Shown here: piece by piece, positions 19,297 through 28,077 of the stretch
How the letters are laid out: each line of letters begins with the position of its first letter
Numbering within the stretch: the first letter of the stretch is position 1
NCBI GenBank assembly: GCA_949294555.1
Contig: CASFHP010000008.1
Location: forward strand, 1-64,000
Source: an uncultured Eubacteriales bacterium
GTDB lineage: Bacteria; Bacillota; Clostridia; TANB77; CAG-508
Direction of reading: 5' to 3'
DNA: 64,000 bases
Notes under the pieces: model-generated
What the model saw: only the letters and a program-made list of their open reading frames with translations
Database searches by the model: none
What the model was told of the DNA's origin: nothing
Made by a program: the position numbers and the translations under genes

Positions 19297-19719
19297 ATGT
19301 TAAGTAAAGAACAAATTAAAGAAATTATCCCACAAAGAGAACCATTTTTAATGATAGATGAAGTGGAAGAATATATACCAGGAGAAAGTGCCGTAGCATA
19401 TAAAAATGTGAGTGAAGATGAATATTATTTCAAAGGACATTTCCCAGGAAATCCAATTATGCCAGGTGTACTAATTGTTGAATCACTAGCACAAACTGGT
19501 GCAGTTGCTATCCTTTCTATGGAAGAAAATAAAGGAAGAAATGCTTTATTTGGTGGAATCGACAAACTACGTTTTAAAAGACAAGTTGTTCCAGGAGATA
19601 GATTAAAATTAGAAGTAAAAATCATTAAGAGAAAAGGTCCTATTGGAATTGGGGAAGCATTAGCAACTGTTGATGGAAAAGTAGCAGTCAAAGGAGAACT
19701 AACTTTTGCGATTGTATAA
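19297..19719 (+). CDS. fabZ: 3-hydroxyacyl-ACP dehydratase
   Basis: 140-residue hot-dog fold enzyme. Dehydrates 3-hydroxyacyl-ACP to trans-2-enoyl-ACP. The active-site stretch [19 protein letters not shown] has the catalytic His and, further on, Glu. GGAGG site 8 bases before the ATG. Last gene of the cluster, followed by a terminator. No enoyl reductase (fabK/fabI) is present nearby. Confidence 0.96.
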   Translation: MLSKEQIKEIIPQREPFLMIDEVEEYIPGESAVAYKNVSEDEYYFKGHFPGNPIMPGVLIVESLAQTGAVAILSMEENKGRNALFGGIDKLRFKRQVVPGDRLKLEVKIIKRKGPIGIGEALATVDGKVAVKGELTFAIV

Positions 19720-19737
19720 AATCTAATAATGTAAAAA

Positions 19738-19770
19738 AATAAATTGCAATTTTAAATTGCAATTTATTTT
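19738..19770 (+). terminator. Terminator after fabZ
   Basis: AATAAATTGCAATTT and AAATTGCAATTTATT form a perfect 15-base stem followed by T residues. Confidence 0.75.
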
Positions 19771-19782
19771 AAATCATAAAAA

Positions 19783-19991
19783 TTTTCTTAGAGTCCAATA
19801 CTTAAGGAATAAATAACTAAAAATATAATAGCAATAAAACATTGTGAAGTCAATACTTATAGGACAAAAAATAGAGAATTTTAAAATTTTATAAAATAAA
19901 AAAATAGAAAACAGAAATAGTTTGTAAAGTTAGATATAACAAGCTATTTCTGTTTTTTTATTTATTCCTTAAGTATTGGACTCTAAGAAAA
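19783..19991. mobile_element. MITE-like element with perfect 33-base inverted ends
   Basis: The ends (19783-19815 and 19959-19991, starting TTTTCTTAGAGTCCAATACT) are perfect inverted repeats over 33 bases and enclose 143 bases with no coding capacity. Inside, AACAGAAATAG/CTATTTCTGTT plus a T-run (19910-19959) forms a terminator-like hairpin. It occupies the fabZ to pilin-like gene gap. No clear target duplication could be read, because both flanks are A-rich. Confidence 0.7.
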
Positions 19992-20102
19992 ATAAAAGAA
20001 GTAAAAATGTAAAAAAGAAACAAAATAGAAAACGGATTGCTAAAATACAATTTAAGTGAAAAAGAGAAAATGAATAAACAGAAGAAGGAGGATTTTTGTA
20101 AG

Positions 20103-21752
20103 ATGAAAAAACCAGAAAGGCAAAGAAGTAATGGGATTACTTTAATCGCACTAGTCATAACTGTGATTGTATTGTTAATATTGGCTGGAATTACAATAAG
20201 TGCCATAACAGGAGAAAATGGAATTATAGGAAATGCTGGAAGAGCCAAAGAAGAAACAGAAATAGCCAATGAAAAAGACATTTTGGAAAAAGCAACCGTG
20301 CAGGCAATGGGAAATAACAAGTATGGAAATATTGAAGAAGAAGAATTACAAGAGCAACTAGACAAAGAAACAGGAGAAGGAAAAACAGAGGCAAGAGATG
20401 TTGGAGAAGAGTTTGAGGTATTATTCAAAGAAAGTAACAGATATTATACTATTGATAAAAATGGAAATGTAGGAGAAGCAAATACATATGAAGAAGACAA
20501 ATATCCAGGAGATATTACTGTTGGAAAAGATGGAGAAAAATTAGATGGAAATACAGAAGAAACAGCATATCAAATTTGGTGTATAGAAGATTTGGTGGCA
20601 TTTTGCAACATGGTAAATGGAGAAGGTATAAGACTAGAAAATGGAGAAGCAGTACCAATAACATATAGAAATAGCTTTGCTTCTAAATATGTTGTACTAA
20701 AAGCAAACTTAAATTTTAAATCTAATTTGTCATATCAGAATAGTGAAAGAACAGACTTTGGGGATATTAATGGAAATACAGAAGATGGGAATACTTTGAT
20801 AAATGAAATGACAACAGGAACAGGTTTTAAACCAATAGGAACAGGTGGTACTTTTGCAGGAAATTTTGATGGAGACAGTCATGAGTTAAAAAATATCCAT
20901 ATTAATTGTCCAGAAAGTACAGTAGGACTATTTGGAACAATAGGTGGAACTACTAATGAAGTGAATATACAAAATATAACGATTTCTGGAAATATGATAG
21001 GTAGTACGGGAGGTGGCATTGTTGGTTATGTGAATATGACTTCAGAAGCACCAACAGAAAATTTAATAACAATAGAAAATTGTATTAATAATGCAACAAT
21101 AGAAACGACAGATACAAGTGGAGGAATTGTAGGATATCGATCAACCAATAATGATACTAGAAGTCTAATTATTGCAAATTGTATAAATAATGGAACAATT
21201 GAAGGAACAACTTCAGGAGGAATAATAGGAATGGCTTATAGAACGGTAAAGATTATTAATTGTTGCAATAGTGGAAATATAATTAATAATCAAAATACAG
21301 GAAGCTACATTGGAGCAGGCGGTATTGTTGGAACCAGTATGTATAAAATTGCTATTATTAATTGCTATAATTTAGGAAATATAGAATCAAAAGGAAATGC
21401 AGGAGGAATTATAGGATATTCGTATTGGGCAGAAAAAAGTATAGAAAATTGTTATAGCATAGGAAAAATATCTGGAAGTGTTGCTGGTGGTATTATAGGA
21501 GGGTTAAACTTAAGTAATGATTTACTAACTACAAAAAATTGCTATTATTTGAATACCAATATTTCAAAAGGAATTGGTGGTTGGAATTCTAGTGCAGAAG
21601 CATTGGAAGATATCCAAGGGGTTACAGATACGGAAATGAAATCAAGTGAAATATTAGGAATATTCAATCAATATGTAACAGAAAATAAAACAAAAGAAGG
21701 AATTGATTTAAAAAGTTGGATACAAGAAAAAGATGGATATCCAATATTTTAG
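20103..21752 (+). CDS. Prepilin-like secreted protein with GLUG repeats
   Basis: 549 residues from ATG 20103 with AAGGAGG 11 bases upstream. The N-terminus (short basic leader, then GITLIALVITVIVLLILAG) resembles a type IV prepilin/pseudopilin methylation and membrane segment. Residues about 60-150 are charged. The C-terminal half has repeated GGIVGY/GGIIG-type strands with NCINNATI and NCINNGTI between them, as in GLUG domains, which build beta-solenoids. Export through a type II/IV pilin-like route and a surface or adhesive function are inferences. No pilus assembly genes are adjacent. Confidence 0.75.
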   Translation: MKKPERQRSNGITLIALVITVIVLLILAGITISAITGENGIIGNAGRAKEETEIANEKDILEKATVQAMGNNKYGNIEEEELQEQLDKETGEGKTEARDVGEEFEVLFKESNRYYTIDKNGNVGEANTYEEDKYPGDITVGKDGEKLDGNTEETAYQIWCIEDLVAFCNMVNGEGIRLENGEAVPITYRNSFASKYVVLKANLNFKSNLSYQNSERTDFGDINGNTEDGNTLINEMTTGTGFKPIGTGGTFAGNFDGDSHELKNIHINCPESTVGLFGTIGGTTNEVNIQNITISGNMIGSTGGGIVGYVNMTSEAPTENLITIENCINNATIETTDTSGGIVGYRSTNNDTRSLIIANCINNGTIEGTTSGGIIGMAYRTVKIINCCNSGNIINNQNTGSYIGAGGIVGTSMYKIAIINCYNLGNIESKGNAGGIIGYSYWAEKSIENCYSIGKISGSVAGGIIGGLNLSNDLLTTKNCYYLNTNISKGIGGWNSSAEALEDIQGVTDTEMKSSEILGIFNQYVTENKTKEGIDLKSWIQEKDGYPIF

Positions 21753-21838
21753 TGAATTGACATACTGTATTGTGTTACAGCAATAATCTCAAAATAAATC
21801 AACAAATTTTAATAAAATAAAAAAATCCTTCCAAAAAC

Positions 21839-21866
21839 TTGTAATTTTTCATAATATTGGTATAAT
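21839..21866 (+). promoter_or_regulatory. Promoter of pfkA
   Basis: TTGTAA (21839-21844) and TATAAT (21861-21866) with a 16-base spacer, 36 bases before the chosen ATG. Confidence 0.6.
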
Positions 21867-21901
21867 AATAAATGGACAAACAAGAGAAAGGGAGGATTTT
21901 T

Positions 21902-23044
21902 ATGTTAAAGAAAGTAGCAATACTAGCAAATGGTGGAGATGTATCAGGATTTAATGCTGTTATCAGAGCAATTAAGAAAACATGCGAAACAAACGGAATT
22001 GAATGTTATGGGTATATTGATGGATACAGAGGATTAGTAAAAAATAATTATATTCGATTAGATGGAAATGAAATTGCTTCAGGAATTTTGCCAAAAGGTG
22101 GTTCCATTATTGGTTCATCAACAAATGCAATTGTGTTCCATTACAAAGTAGAACATGAAGATGGAACAGTAACATATGAAGATTTATCAGACCAATGCGT
22201 AAAAAATGTAAAAGAAGCAGGATTTGACTGTGTATTTACATTAGGAGGAGACAGTACACAAAAATCTGCAAGAGACTTATTCTTAAAAGGAATTAATACA
22301 ATTGGTGTGCCAAAAACAATAGATAATGATGTTGCATGTACAGATATTACATTTGGATATAATACAGCAGTTCATGTAGCAACTGAAGCATTAGATAGAT
22401 TACACACAACAGCCGAAACACATGATAGAATTATGGTATTAGAAGTTATGGGAAGATTTGCAGGATGGATAGCCTTAGAATCTGCAATTTCTGGAGGAGC
22501 AGATGTTGCCCTAATTCCAGAAATACCATATGATATCAACAAAGCGGCAGAAGCAATTAATAAGAGAAAAGAACATGGAAAGAGATTTAGTGTTGTTGTT
22601 GTATCAGAAGGTGCACATCCAAAAGATGAAGAGGGAACAACACATTCAGCAGAAGGAATTGACAATAAAGCAGGAATCAGTGTTAAATTTGGAGGAGAAG
22701 GAAACAGAGTTGCCAAAAAACTTCAAGAATTAACAGGACTAGAATCAAGATGTACTATCTTAGGATATATGCAAAGAGGAGGAACACCAACAGCATATGA
22801 TAGAGTATTGTCAACAAAATATGGTGCCAAAGCAGTAGAACTTGCAATGGAAGGAAAATTTGGTGTTTTAACCGTTATCAAAAATGGAAAATTAGACTGT
22901 GTACCATTAGAAATTGTTGTTGGAGAAAACAAAGAAATTGGTGCAGTACAAGGTGGTACAGCAGAAAGTAATGTAAGATATGTAACAATGGATGATGATT
23001 TAGTAAAAACAGCAAGAGATATCGGAATTTGTTTAGGCGATTAG
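21902..23044 (+). CDS. pfkA: 6-phosphofructokinase, group III/PPi-type residues
   Basis: 380 residues from ATG 21902, with GGGAGG upstream. Phosphorylates fructose-6-phosphate in glycolysis. Recognised by LGGDSTQKSA, VPKTIDNDV, and EVMGRFAGWIALESA. The Lys in PKTIDND replaces the Gly of classical ATP enzymes and points to pyrophosphate-dependent or mixed-substrate group III enzymes. The discriminating residue after GGD is Ser, neither the Gly of ATP enzymes nor the Asp of PPi enzymes. The phosphoryl donor is therefore uncertain. It ends in its own terminator and stands alone with its own promoter. Confidence 0.9.
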   Translation: MLKKVAILANGGDVSGFNAVIRAIKKTCETNGIECYGYIDGYRGLVKNNYIRLDGNEIASGILPKGGSIIGSSTNAIVFHYKVEHEDGTVTYEDLSDQCVKNVKEAGFDCVFTLGGDSTQKSARDLFLKGINTIGVPKTIDNDVACTDITFGYNTAVHVATEALDRLHTTAETHDRIMVLEVMGRFAGWIALESAISGGADVALIPEIPYDINKAAEAINKRKEHGKRFSVVVVSEGAHPKDEEGTTHSAEGIDNKAGISVKFGGEGNRVAKKLQELTGLESRCTILGYMQRGGTPTAYDRVLSTKYGAKAVELAMEGKFGVLTVIKNGKLDCVPLEIVVGENKEIGAVQGGTAESNVRYVTMDDDLVKTARDIGICLGD

Positions 23045-23070
23045 GGACGTGTCGAAACGTTCCTTTTTTT
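23043..23070 (+). terminator. Terminator after pfkA
   Basis: AGGGACGT pairs with ACGTTCCT across the pfkA stop codon and is followed by a run of T. Confidence 0.7.
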
Positions 23071-23101
23071 ATTACATTTATATTACATTTTTATTTTTTT
23101 A

Positions 23102-23130
23102 TTGTGATAAAAAAATATTATTGGTATAAT
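23102..23130 (+). promoter_or_regulatory. Promoter of the FIST gene
   Basis: TTGTGA (23102-23107) and TATAAT (23125-23130) with a 17-base spacer. A second TATAAT lies 10 bases downstream. Confidence 0.55.
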
Positions 23131-23163
23131 TTGGGTATAATAAAATACGAAGGAGGAATCGTT

Positions 23164-24330
23164 ATGTTAAAATCAAATGTAGCATGGAGCACAAATGAAG
23201 ATAGTTATACACAAGGAAAAGAGGCTGCTGAGAAAGCAGTCGTAGATTTAGTGCAAACAAAAGTAGCATTTTTATATACATCAGTAGATTGTGACGTAAA
23301 CAAAGTTTTAGAGGGAGCAAAATCAGAATTGGGAACAGCCCCAATTATTGGATGTACTTCAAGTGCAGGTATTATTGTACCAGATGGATTTATTTCATCA
23401 GACCATGGATTTACAGGAATATTGGCTTTAGGAGACCCAGATACAGAAGTTGGTGTTGCAAGTTCTGAAAGAGGAAAAGACCCAAGAGAAACTGGTAGAA
23501 AAGTTGCAATGGAAGCTATGAAAATGGCAGGTAGAACAGATGCACCAGCATATTTCTATATGGTAGCTTCTCCTGCTGAAGAAGAATTCTATATTAAAGG
23601 AATTGAAGATGTTATCGGTAGAGTTCCAGTATTTGGTGGAAGTGCAGCAGATAACACAGTTGAAGGCAAATGGAGCATTTATACAAATGATAAAATATTT
23701 GCAGATGGTGTTGCAGTAGCATTTTTCTATACAGATAAAGAAATGAAAAACGTATACACAGGAGAATATCACGAAACAACAAATTCTGGTGTTATCACAA
23801 AAATCAAAGGAAATAGAACTTTAGTAGAAATTGATGGAACATCAGCACTTAAAAAATATTCTTCATGGACAGGCAAGAAAATGAAAGATTTAGAAGGAAA
23901 CAACTTATTGGTTTCAACAATAACAGCACCTCTAGGAGTAAAAGATAGATTAGGAGATTTAATAGCAATCCGTCATCCAATGTATGGAAATGAAGATGGT
24001 TCTATGAATATAGGTGCAAACCTAGCAGTTAATACAGCTGTTATTCAAATGGAAGCATCAGTAGATGAACTTATCGATTCTACAGGAAAAACAATGAAAG
24101 AATTAAATAAAGAAATGAATGGAGAAGTAGGAGCATATCTATTAGTTCATTGTGGTGGAAGAAGATTAGGCATTGGAGACAGAATTGATGAAGTAGCAAA
24201 ACAATTAAAGAAACAAGCAAAAGGTGTACCATTTATCACAATATTTACATTTGGAGAATATGGTGTAAAAGATCATGGAGCAAATACGACAGGAGGTTTA
24301 ATGCTATCATTTACAGCATTTGGTAAATGA
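23164..24330 (+). CDS. FIST-domain sensory protein
   Basis: 388 residues from ATG 23164 (GAAGGAGG upstream). N-terminal FIST domain with the glycine-rich GCTSSAGIIVPDGF near 60, then a FIST_C domain ending near LVHCGGRRLGIGDRI and FITIFTFGEYG. FIST domains are thought to bind small ligands such as amino acids and are usually fused to or encoded next to signalling enzymes. Here there is no kinase, cyclase or methyl-accepting domain in the protein or its neighbours. An aldehyde dehydrogenase gene follows after about 130 bases. Confidence 0.85.
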   Translation: MLKSNVAWSTNEDSYTQGKEAAEKAVVDLVQTKVAFLYTSVDCDVNKVLEGAKSELGTAPIIGCTSSAGIIVPDGFISSDHGFTGILALGDPDTEVGVASSERGKDPRETGRKVAMEAMKMAGRTDAPAYFYMVASPAEEEFYIKGIEDVIGRVPVFGGSAADNTVEGKWSIYTNDKIFADGVAVAFFYTDKEMKNVYTGEYHETTNSGVITKIKGNRTLVEIDGTSALKKYSSWTGKKMKDLEGNNLLVSTITAPLGVKDRLGDLIAIRHPMYGNEDGSMNIGANLAVNTAVIQMEASVDELIDSTGKTMKELNKEMNGEVGAYLLVHCGGRRLGIGDRIDEVAKQLKKQAKGVPFITIFTFGEYGVKDHGANTTGGLMLSFTAFGK

Positions 24331-24462
24331 AGAGCAGGGGAAAAACCACAATCCAAAGAAAATTATGAATGTACAACTGAGAATTACAAAACAAAAGACG
24401 GAAATACTGTAGAAGTAACCGTTTGTAAAAATAAAAATCTTGATAAGAAGGAGGGAACAACA

Positions 24463-25896
24463 GTGAAAAATTTAATCGGATATGAATGGAAAGAAGCTTC
24501 AAATGGAGCAAAAATAGAGGTTGTAAATCCTGCAACACAAGAATTAATTGATACAGTACCAAATGTATCAGAAGAAGATGTAGATGAAGCTGTAAAAGTA
24601 GCTATAGTAGAACAAAAGAAATGGGAAAAAGTATCAATCTATGAAAGAGCAGATATATTATATAAATTTGTTGATTTAGTAGAAGAAAATAAAGAAAGAC
24701 TAGCTGTTTTATTATCAAATGAAACAGGAAAACCAATCAAAGAAGCAAGAGGAGAAATTGCAAATGTTAGAATTGGTACAAGAGGATTTATTGAAAGAGC
24801 AAAACACTTATATGGAGAAAGTATACCAGCAGGAACAGAAGCTGGACAAGAAACAACAATGCAAATCACAAAAAGATACCCAATTGGTGTCATTGCTGCA
24901 ATTATCCCATTCAACTTCCCAAGCGACTTATTCTGCCAAAAAGTACCACCAGCATTAATGATGGGAAATAGTATTATTGTAAAACCATCAAATTATAACC
25001 CATTAACATTAATTGAATATGTAAAATTAATGATTGAAGCAGGTGTGCCAGCAGGATGTATTCAAATATTAACAGGAGATGGACCAACAGCAGGACAAGC
25101 ACTAGCAAGACATCCAGGAGTTCACTTAGTATCACTAACTGGAGGAACAGCAGCTGGAATTCAAACAATGGGAACAGCATCAAAAAATTTAACACATGTT
25201 ATGCTAGAATTAGGTGGAAATGATGCCTTTATCTTCTTAGAAGATGGAGACATGGACTTAGCAGTAAAAGAAACCATTTGGGGAAGATTATATAATGGTG
25301 GACAAGTTTGTTGTGCAAGCAAGAGATTTTTAATCCACAATTCTAGAAAACAAGAATTCATAGATAGAATGAAAGATGTAATCGCTAATTTAAAAGTGGG
25401 AGACCCAATGCAAGAAGATACAGATATGGGACCAATGATTAACATCAATGCAGCAAAAAGAATAGAAGAACAAGTAAATCAAATGGTAGCAGAAGGTGCA
25501 ACAATCGTTTGTGGCGGAAAGAGAGAAGATGCTTACTATTACCCAACAATTTTAGATAATGTAACCAAAGATATGGAAGTTGCAAAAGACATGGAAATCT
25601 TTGGACCAGTTATTTCTGTAATTGGATTTGATGATGTAGAAGAAGCTATTGAAATTGCAAACCAATCTTCATATGGATTATGTGGATGTGTCATTTCAAA
25701 AGATTATTCAAGAGCAATGAAAATAGCAGATAGATTAGAATGTGGTGGAGCAGTTGTTAATGGTGCAAGCTTCTATCGTTCATTCGAAATGCCATTTGGT
25801 GGATGGAAACATTCAGGAATTGGAAATGAAGGTGTTTTAACAACCTTGCAAGAAATGTCAAGAGTAAAAACAATTGTATTGAAAAATATATTATAA
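24463..25896 (+). CDS. NAD(P)-dependent aldehyde dehydrogenase, succinate-semialdehyde type
   Basis: 477 residues, GTG start with AAGGAGGG 6 bases upstream. The general base is in MLELGGNDAFI (near 248) and the nucleophile in GGQVCCASKRF (near 281). PFNFPSDLFCQKV and MPFGGWKHSGIG are also conserved. It best resembles short SSADH-like enzymes (YneI/Sad type), but the true aldehyde is not known. Two genes downstream is an iron alcohol dehydrogenase that could act on related aldehydes or alcohols. Confidence 0.85.
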   Translation: MKNLIGYEWKEASNGAKIEVVNPATQELIDTVPNVSEEDVDEAVKVAIVEQKKWEKVSIYERADILYKFVDLVEENKERLAVLLSNETGKPIKEARGEIANVRIGTRGFIERAKHLYGESIPAGTEAGQETTMQITKRYPIGVIAAIIPFNFPSDLFCQKVPPALMMGNSIIVKPSNYNPLTLIEYVKLMIEAGVPAGCIQILTGDGPTAGQALARHPGVHLVSLTGGTAAGIQTMGTASKNLTHVMLELGGNDAFIFLEDGDMDLAVKETIWGRLYNGGQVCCASKRFLIHNSRKQEFIDRMKDVIANLKVGDPMQEDTDMGPMININAAKRIEEQVNQMVAEGATIVCGGKREDAYYYPTILDNVTKDMEVAKDMEIFGPVISVIGFDDVEEAIEIANQSSYGLCGCVISKDYSRAMKIADRLECGGAVVNGASFYRSFEMPFGGWKHSGIGNEGVLTTLQEMSRVKTIVLKNIL

Positions 25897-25898
25897 TG

Positions 25899-25955
25899 TT
25901 CAACAAGGGAGATGATGATTTTTTCTCCGTCCCCAAATCATCATCTCCTGTTGAA
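25899..25955. repeat. Small palindrome with CTCCGTCCCC
   Basis: TTCAACAAGGGAGATGATGATTT (25899-25921) pairs with 25935-25955, with CTCCGTCCCC in the loop. Contains the GGGGACGGAG motif and the ATGATTT stretch also found at 32607-32732. It sits directly after the aldehyde dehydrogenase stop and may serve as its terminator. Confidence 0.7.
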
Positions 25956-25978
25956 TATCTAAGAAAAGGTGAGATAAA

Positions 25979-26623
25979 ATGGATAAGAAAAAGAAAATCA
26001 TAATTATTTCAGTAAGTGTATTAATCGCTATCATTATCATTTGTGTAGCAATTTATTTCATAACAAGAAATGTAGCAGAAGAAGCGAATGAAAATAAATT
26101 AGCAAAAATGTATAATCGAATGATGGAAAATGAAACATATAGCATCAATTTTAAATTAGATGATAACAATCAATATACGGTTTCAAGAAAAGAAAATGTG
26201 GCAAATATTGACACATATAGTGATGGAACACACACAGCAGACATTATTCGAGATGGAAATACCATGTTACTATTGTATAGCACTAACAGATATTATACGT
26301 ACCAAAATAATGAATTAGGATTAACACAATTATCAAACATGTTAGATAATATCATTCAAAGTCAAGAACCAGAAAAGGGCGAAGAAGAAATCAATGGAAA
26401 AAAATATCGCTATGAAGAATACAAAGGTGTTTCTGATTTCTTAATGAACACAGAAAATACGGTTTCTGAAGAAGAAACCAATACAAGATTTTATTTTGAT
26501 GGCGATGATTTGAAATATATCAGAACAATCATGGGAGAAGAATCTGAACTTGTTCAAGTAGATACATCTTACCAAGTAGATGATAGTATATTTGAAATAC
26601 CAGCAGACTTTGAAGAAGGCTAA
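25979..26623 (+). CDS. Membrane-anchored extracellular protein of unknown function
   Basis: 214 residues, AAAGGTGAG site before ATG. One N-terminal helix (about 5-27, rich in Ile/Val) leaves about 185 residues outside. The soluble part alternates strand-like segments (YSINFKLDDNNQYTVSRKE, RFYFDGDDLKYIRTI) and ends FEIPADFEEG. This pattern recalls the LolA/LppX-like fold of lipid-binding surface proteins, but no lipobox cysteine is present. Family not recognised with confidence. Confidence 0.6.
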   Translation: MDKKKKIIIISVSVLIAIIIICVAIYFITRNVAEEANENKLAKMYNRMMENETYSINFKLDDNNQYTVSRKENVANIDTYSDGTHTADIIRDGNTMLLLYSTNRYYTYQNNELGLTQLSNMLDNIIQSQEPEKGEEEINGKKYRYEEYKGVSDFLMNTENTVSEEETNTRFYFDGDDLKYIRTIMGEESELVQVDTSYQVDDSIFEIPADFEEG

Positions 26624-26668
26624 TTTTAGAAAGAAATAGTAGAAAAAAATGATTTTTCCTATTCAATA

Positions 26669-26736
26669 AAAAATGACGGACCAAAATTAATGAGTCCGCA
26701 TTTTCCTTGCATTATAGGAACTTGCATTTCCAATAA
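26669..26736 (+). terminator. Terminator-like hairpins after the membrane protein gene
   Basis: AAAATGACGGAC pairs with GTCCGCATTTT (26669-26704). A second imperfect pair CATTATAGGAA/TTCCAATAATG follows to about 26738. They fall in the gap before the alcohol dehydrogenase. Confidence 0.5.
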
Positions 26737-26802
26737 TGTAAAAAAACAAAATTGTTTAATTTGAAGTTTTATAAATAAAAAAAGTTAAGGAGGAAAAGCA
26801 AA

Positions 26803-27957
26803 ATGTCAATGAAATTTGTTTTAAATGAAACGTCATATTTTGGAAAAGGAGCAAGAGAAGAGCTTGCAGGAGAAATCCAAAAAAGAGGATTTAAAAAAGT
26901 ATTTTTAGTAAGTGATAAATCTTTAGTAGAAGCAGGTGTTGCAGCTAAAGTAGAAGAAGTATTAAATAAAGCAAATATACCATATGATTTATATGATGAA
27001 ATCAAACCAAATCCAACGATAAAAAATGTAACAGATGGTGTTGAAGCTTGTAAAAACTCAGGAGCAGATTTAATTGTTGCTGTAGGTGGAGGTTCAAGTA
27101 TCGATACAGCAAAAGGAATTTCAATAGTAATGACAAATCCAGATAGAGCAGATATTAAATCATTAAATGGAGCTTCTAATACAGTAAATAGAGGAATGCC
27201 AATAATTGCACTTCCAACAACAGCAGGAACAGCAGCAGAAGTTACTATAAACTATGTTATCACAGATGAAGAAGCAGAAATTAAAATGGTTTGTGTAGAC
27301 CCAAATGACATACCAATTTTAGCAATTATCGACTCAGAATTAATGGCAACAATGCCAAAGAGTTTAGCAGCAGCAACAGGTATGGATGCTTTAACACATG
27401 CAGTGGAAGGATATATCACATTAGCACATAATGAAATGTCAGATATGTTTCATATGAAGGCTATCAAAATGATATTCAAATATTTATCTGCAGCCGTTAA
27501 TGATAAAGATGATAAAGCAATTGAAATGATGGGAATGGCACAATATATTGCTGGAATGGGATTCTCAAATGTAGGTCTTGGAATTGTTCACTCAATGGCA
27601 CATCAATTAGGAGCTGTATATGACACACCACACGGAATTGCAAATGCGATGTTGCTTCCAACTGTTATGGAATTCAATGGCGAAGTTTGCTATGAGAGAT
27701 TTAGAGATATCTTAAAAGAATTAGGATATCCAGCTGATAAATATACAAAAGAAGAAGTTATTAAAACTTTTGTCAATAAAATTAAAGATTTATCAGAAGA
27801 AGTTGGCATTACAACAAAAATTACAGATTATGGAGCAAAAGAAGAAGATTTTGAAATGCTTGCTGAGAAAGCAATGAATGACCCATGTAAACCAGGAAAT
27901 CCAAGAGATGTTGATAAAGAAACTTTTGTAGAGTTATTTAGAAAAGCAGCAAAATAA
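26803..27957 (+). CDS. Iron-containing alcohol dehydrogenase
   Basis: 384 residues, AAGGAGG before ATG. Family III (FucO/DhaT/butanol-dehydrogenase type) NAD(P)-dependent oxidoreductase. The nucleotide-binding VGGGSSIDTAKG is near 98. The metal ligands are Asp in GMDALTHAVEGY (near 195) and His in IVHSMAHQLGAVYDTPHG (near 265-280). Probably a fermentative aldehyde reductase. The substrate cannot be told. Neighbour of an aldehyde dehydrogenase gene but separated by a hypothetical gene and hairpins. Confidence 0.9.
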   Translation: MSMKFVLNETSYFGKGAREELAGEIQKRGFKKVFLVSDKSLVEAGVAAKVEEVLNKANIPYDLYDEIKPNPTIKNVTDGVEACKNSGADLIVAVGGGSSIDTAKGISIVMTNPDRADIKSLNGASNTVNRGMPIIALPTTAGTAAEVTINYVITDEEAEIKMVCVDPNDIPILAIIDSELMATMPKSLAAATGMDALTHAVEGYITLAHNEMSDMFHMKAIKMIFKYLSAAVNDKDDKAIEMMGMAQYIAGMGFSNVGLGIVHSMAHQLGAVYDTPHGIANAMLLPTVMEFNGEVCYERFRDILKELGYPADKYTKEEVIKTFVNKIKDLSEEVGITTKITDYGAKEEDFEMLAEKAMNDPCKPGNPRDVDKETFVELFRKAAK

Positions 27958-28013
27958 AAAAGAATGCATTAATGAAAAAAACTATGAGTGGAAGACATTT
28001 TATTTAGCTTAAG

Positions 28014-28042
28014 TTGACAAATTACAGAAAAATGACTATAAT
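28014..28042 (+). promoter_or_regulatory. Promoter of the DUF4143 ATPase gene
   Basis: A consensus promoter: TTGACA (28014-28019), 17 bases, TATAAT (28037-28042). Confidence 0.7.
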
Positions 28043-28077
28043 AATATTAGATATTATATTAGTCAGGAGATGAAAAC

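Noticed and set aside
19958-20428. 156-codon minus-strand frame over the MITE-like element and pilin gene start
   Set aside because: Ser/Phe/Leu-rich antisense of the prepilin gene; no ribosome site.
23029-23163. N-terminal extension of the FIST protein from the pfkA end
   Set aside because: It runs through the pfkA terminator and promoter; ATG 23164 has a perfect AAGGAGG.
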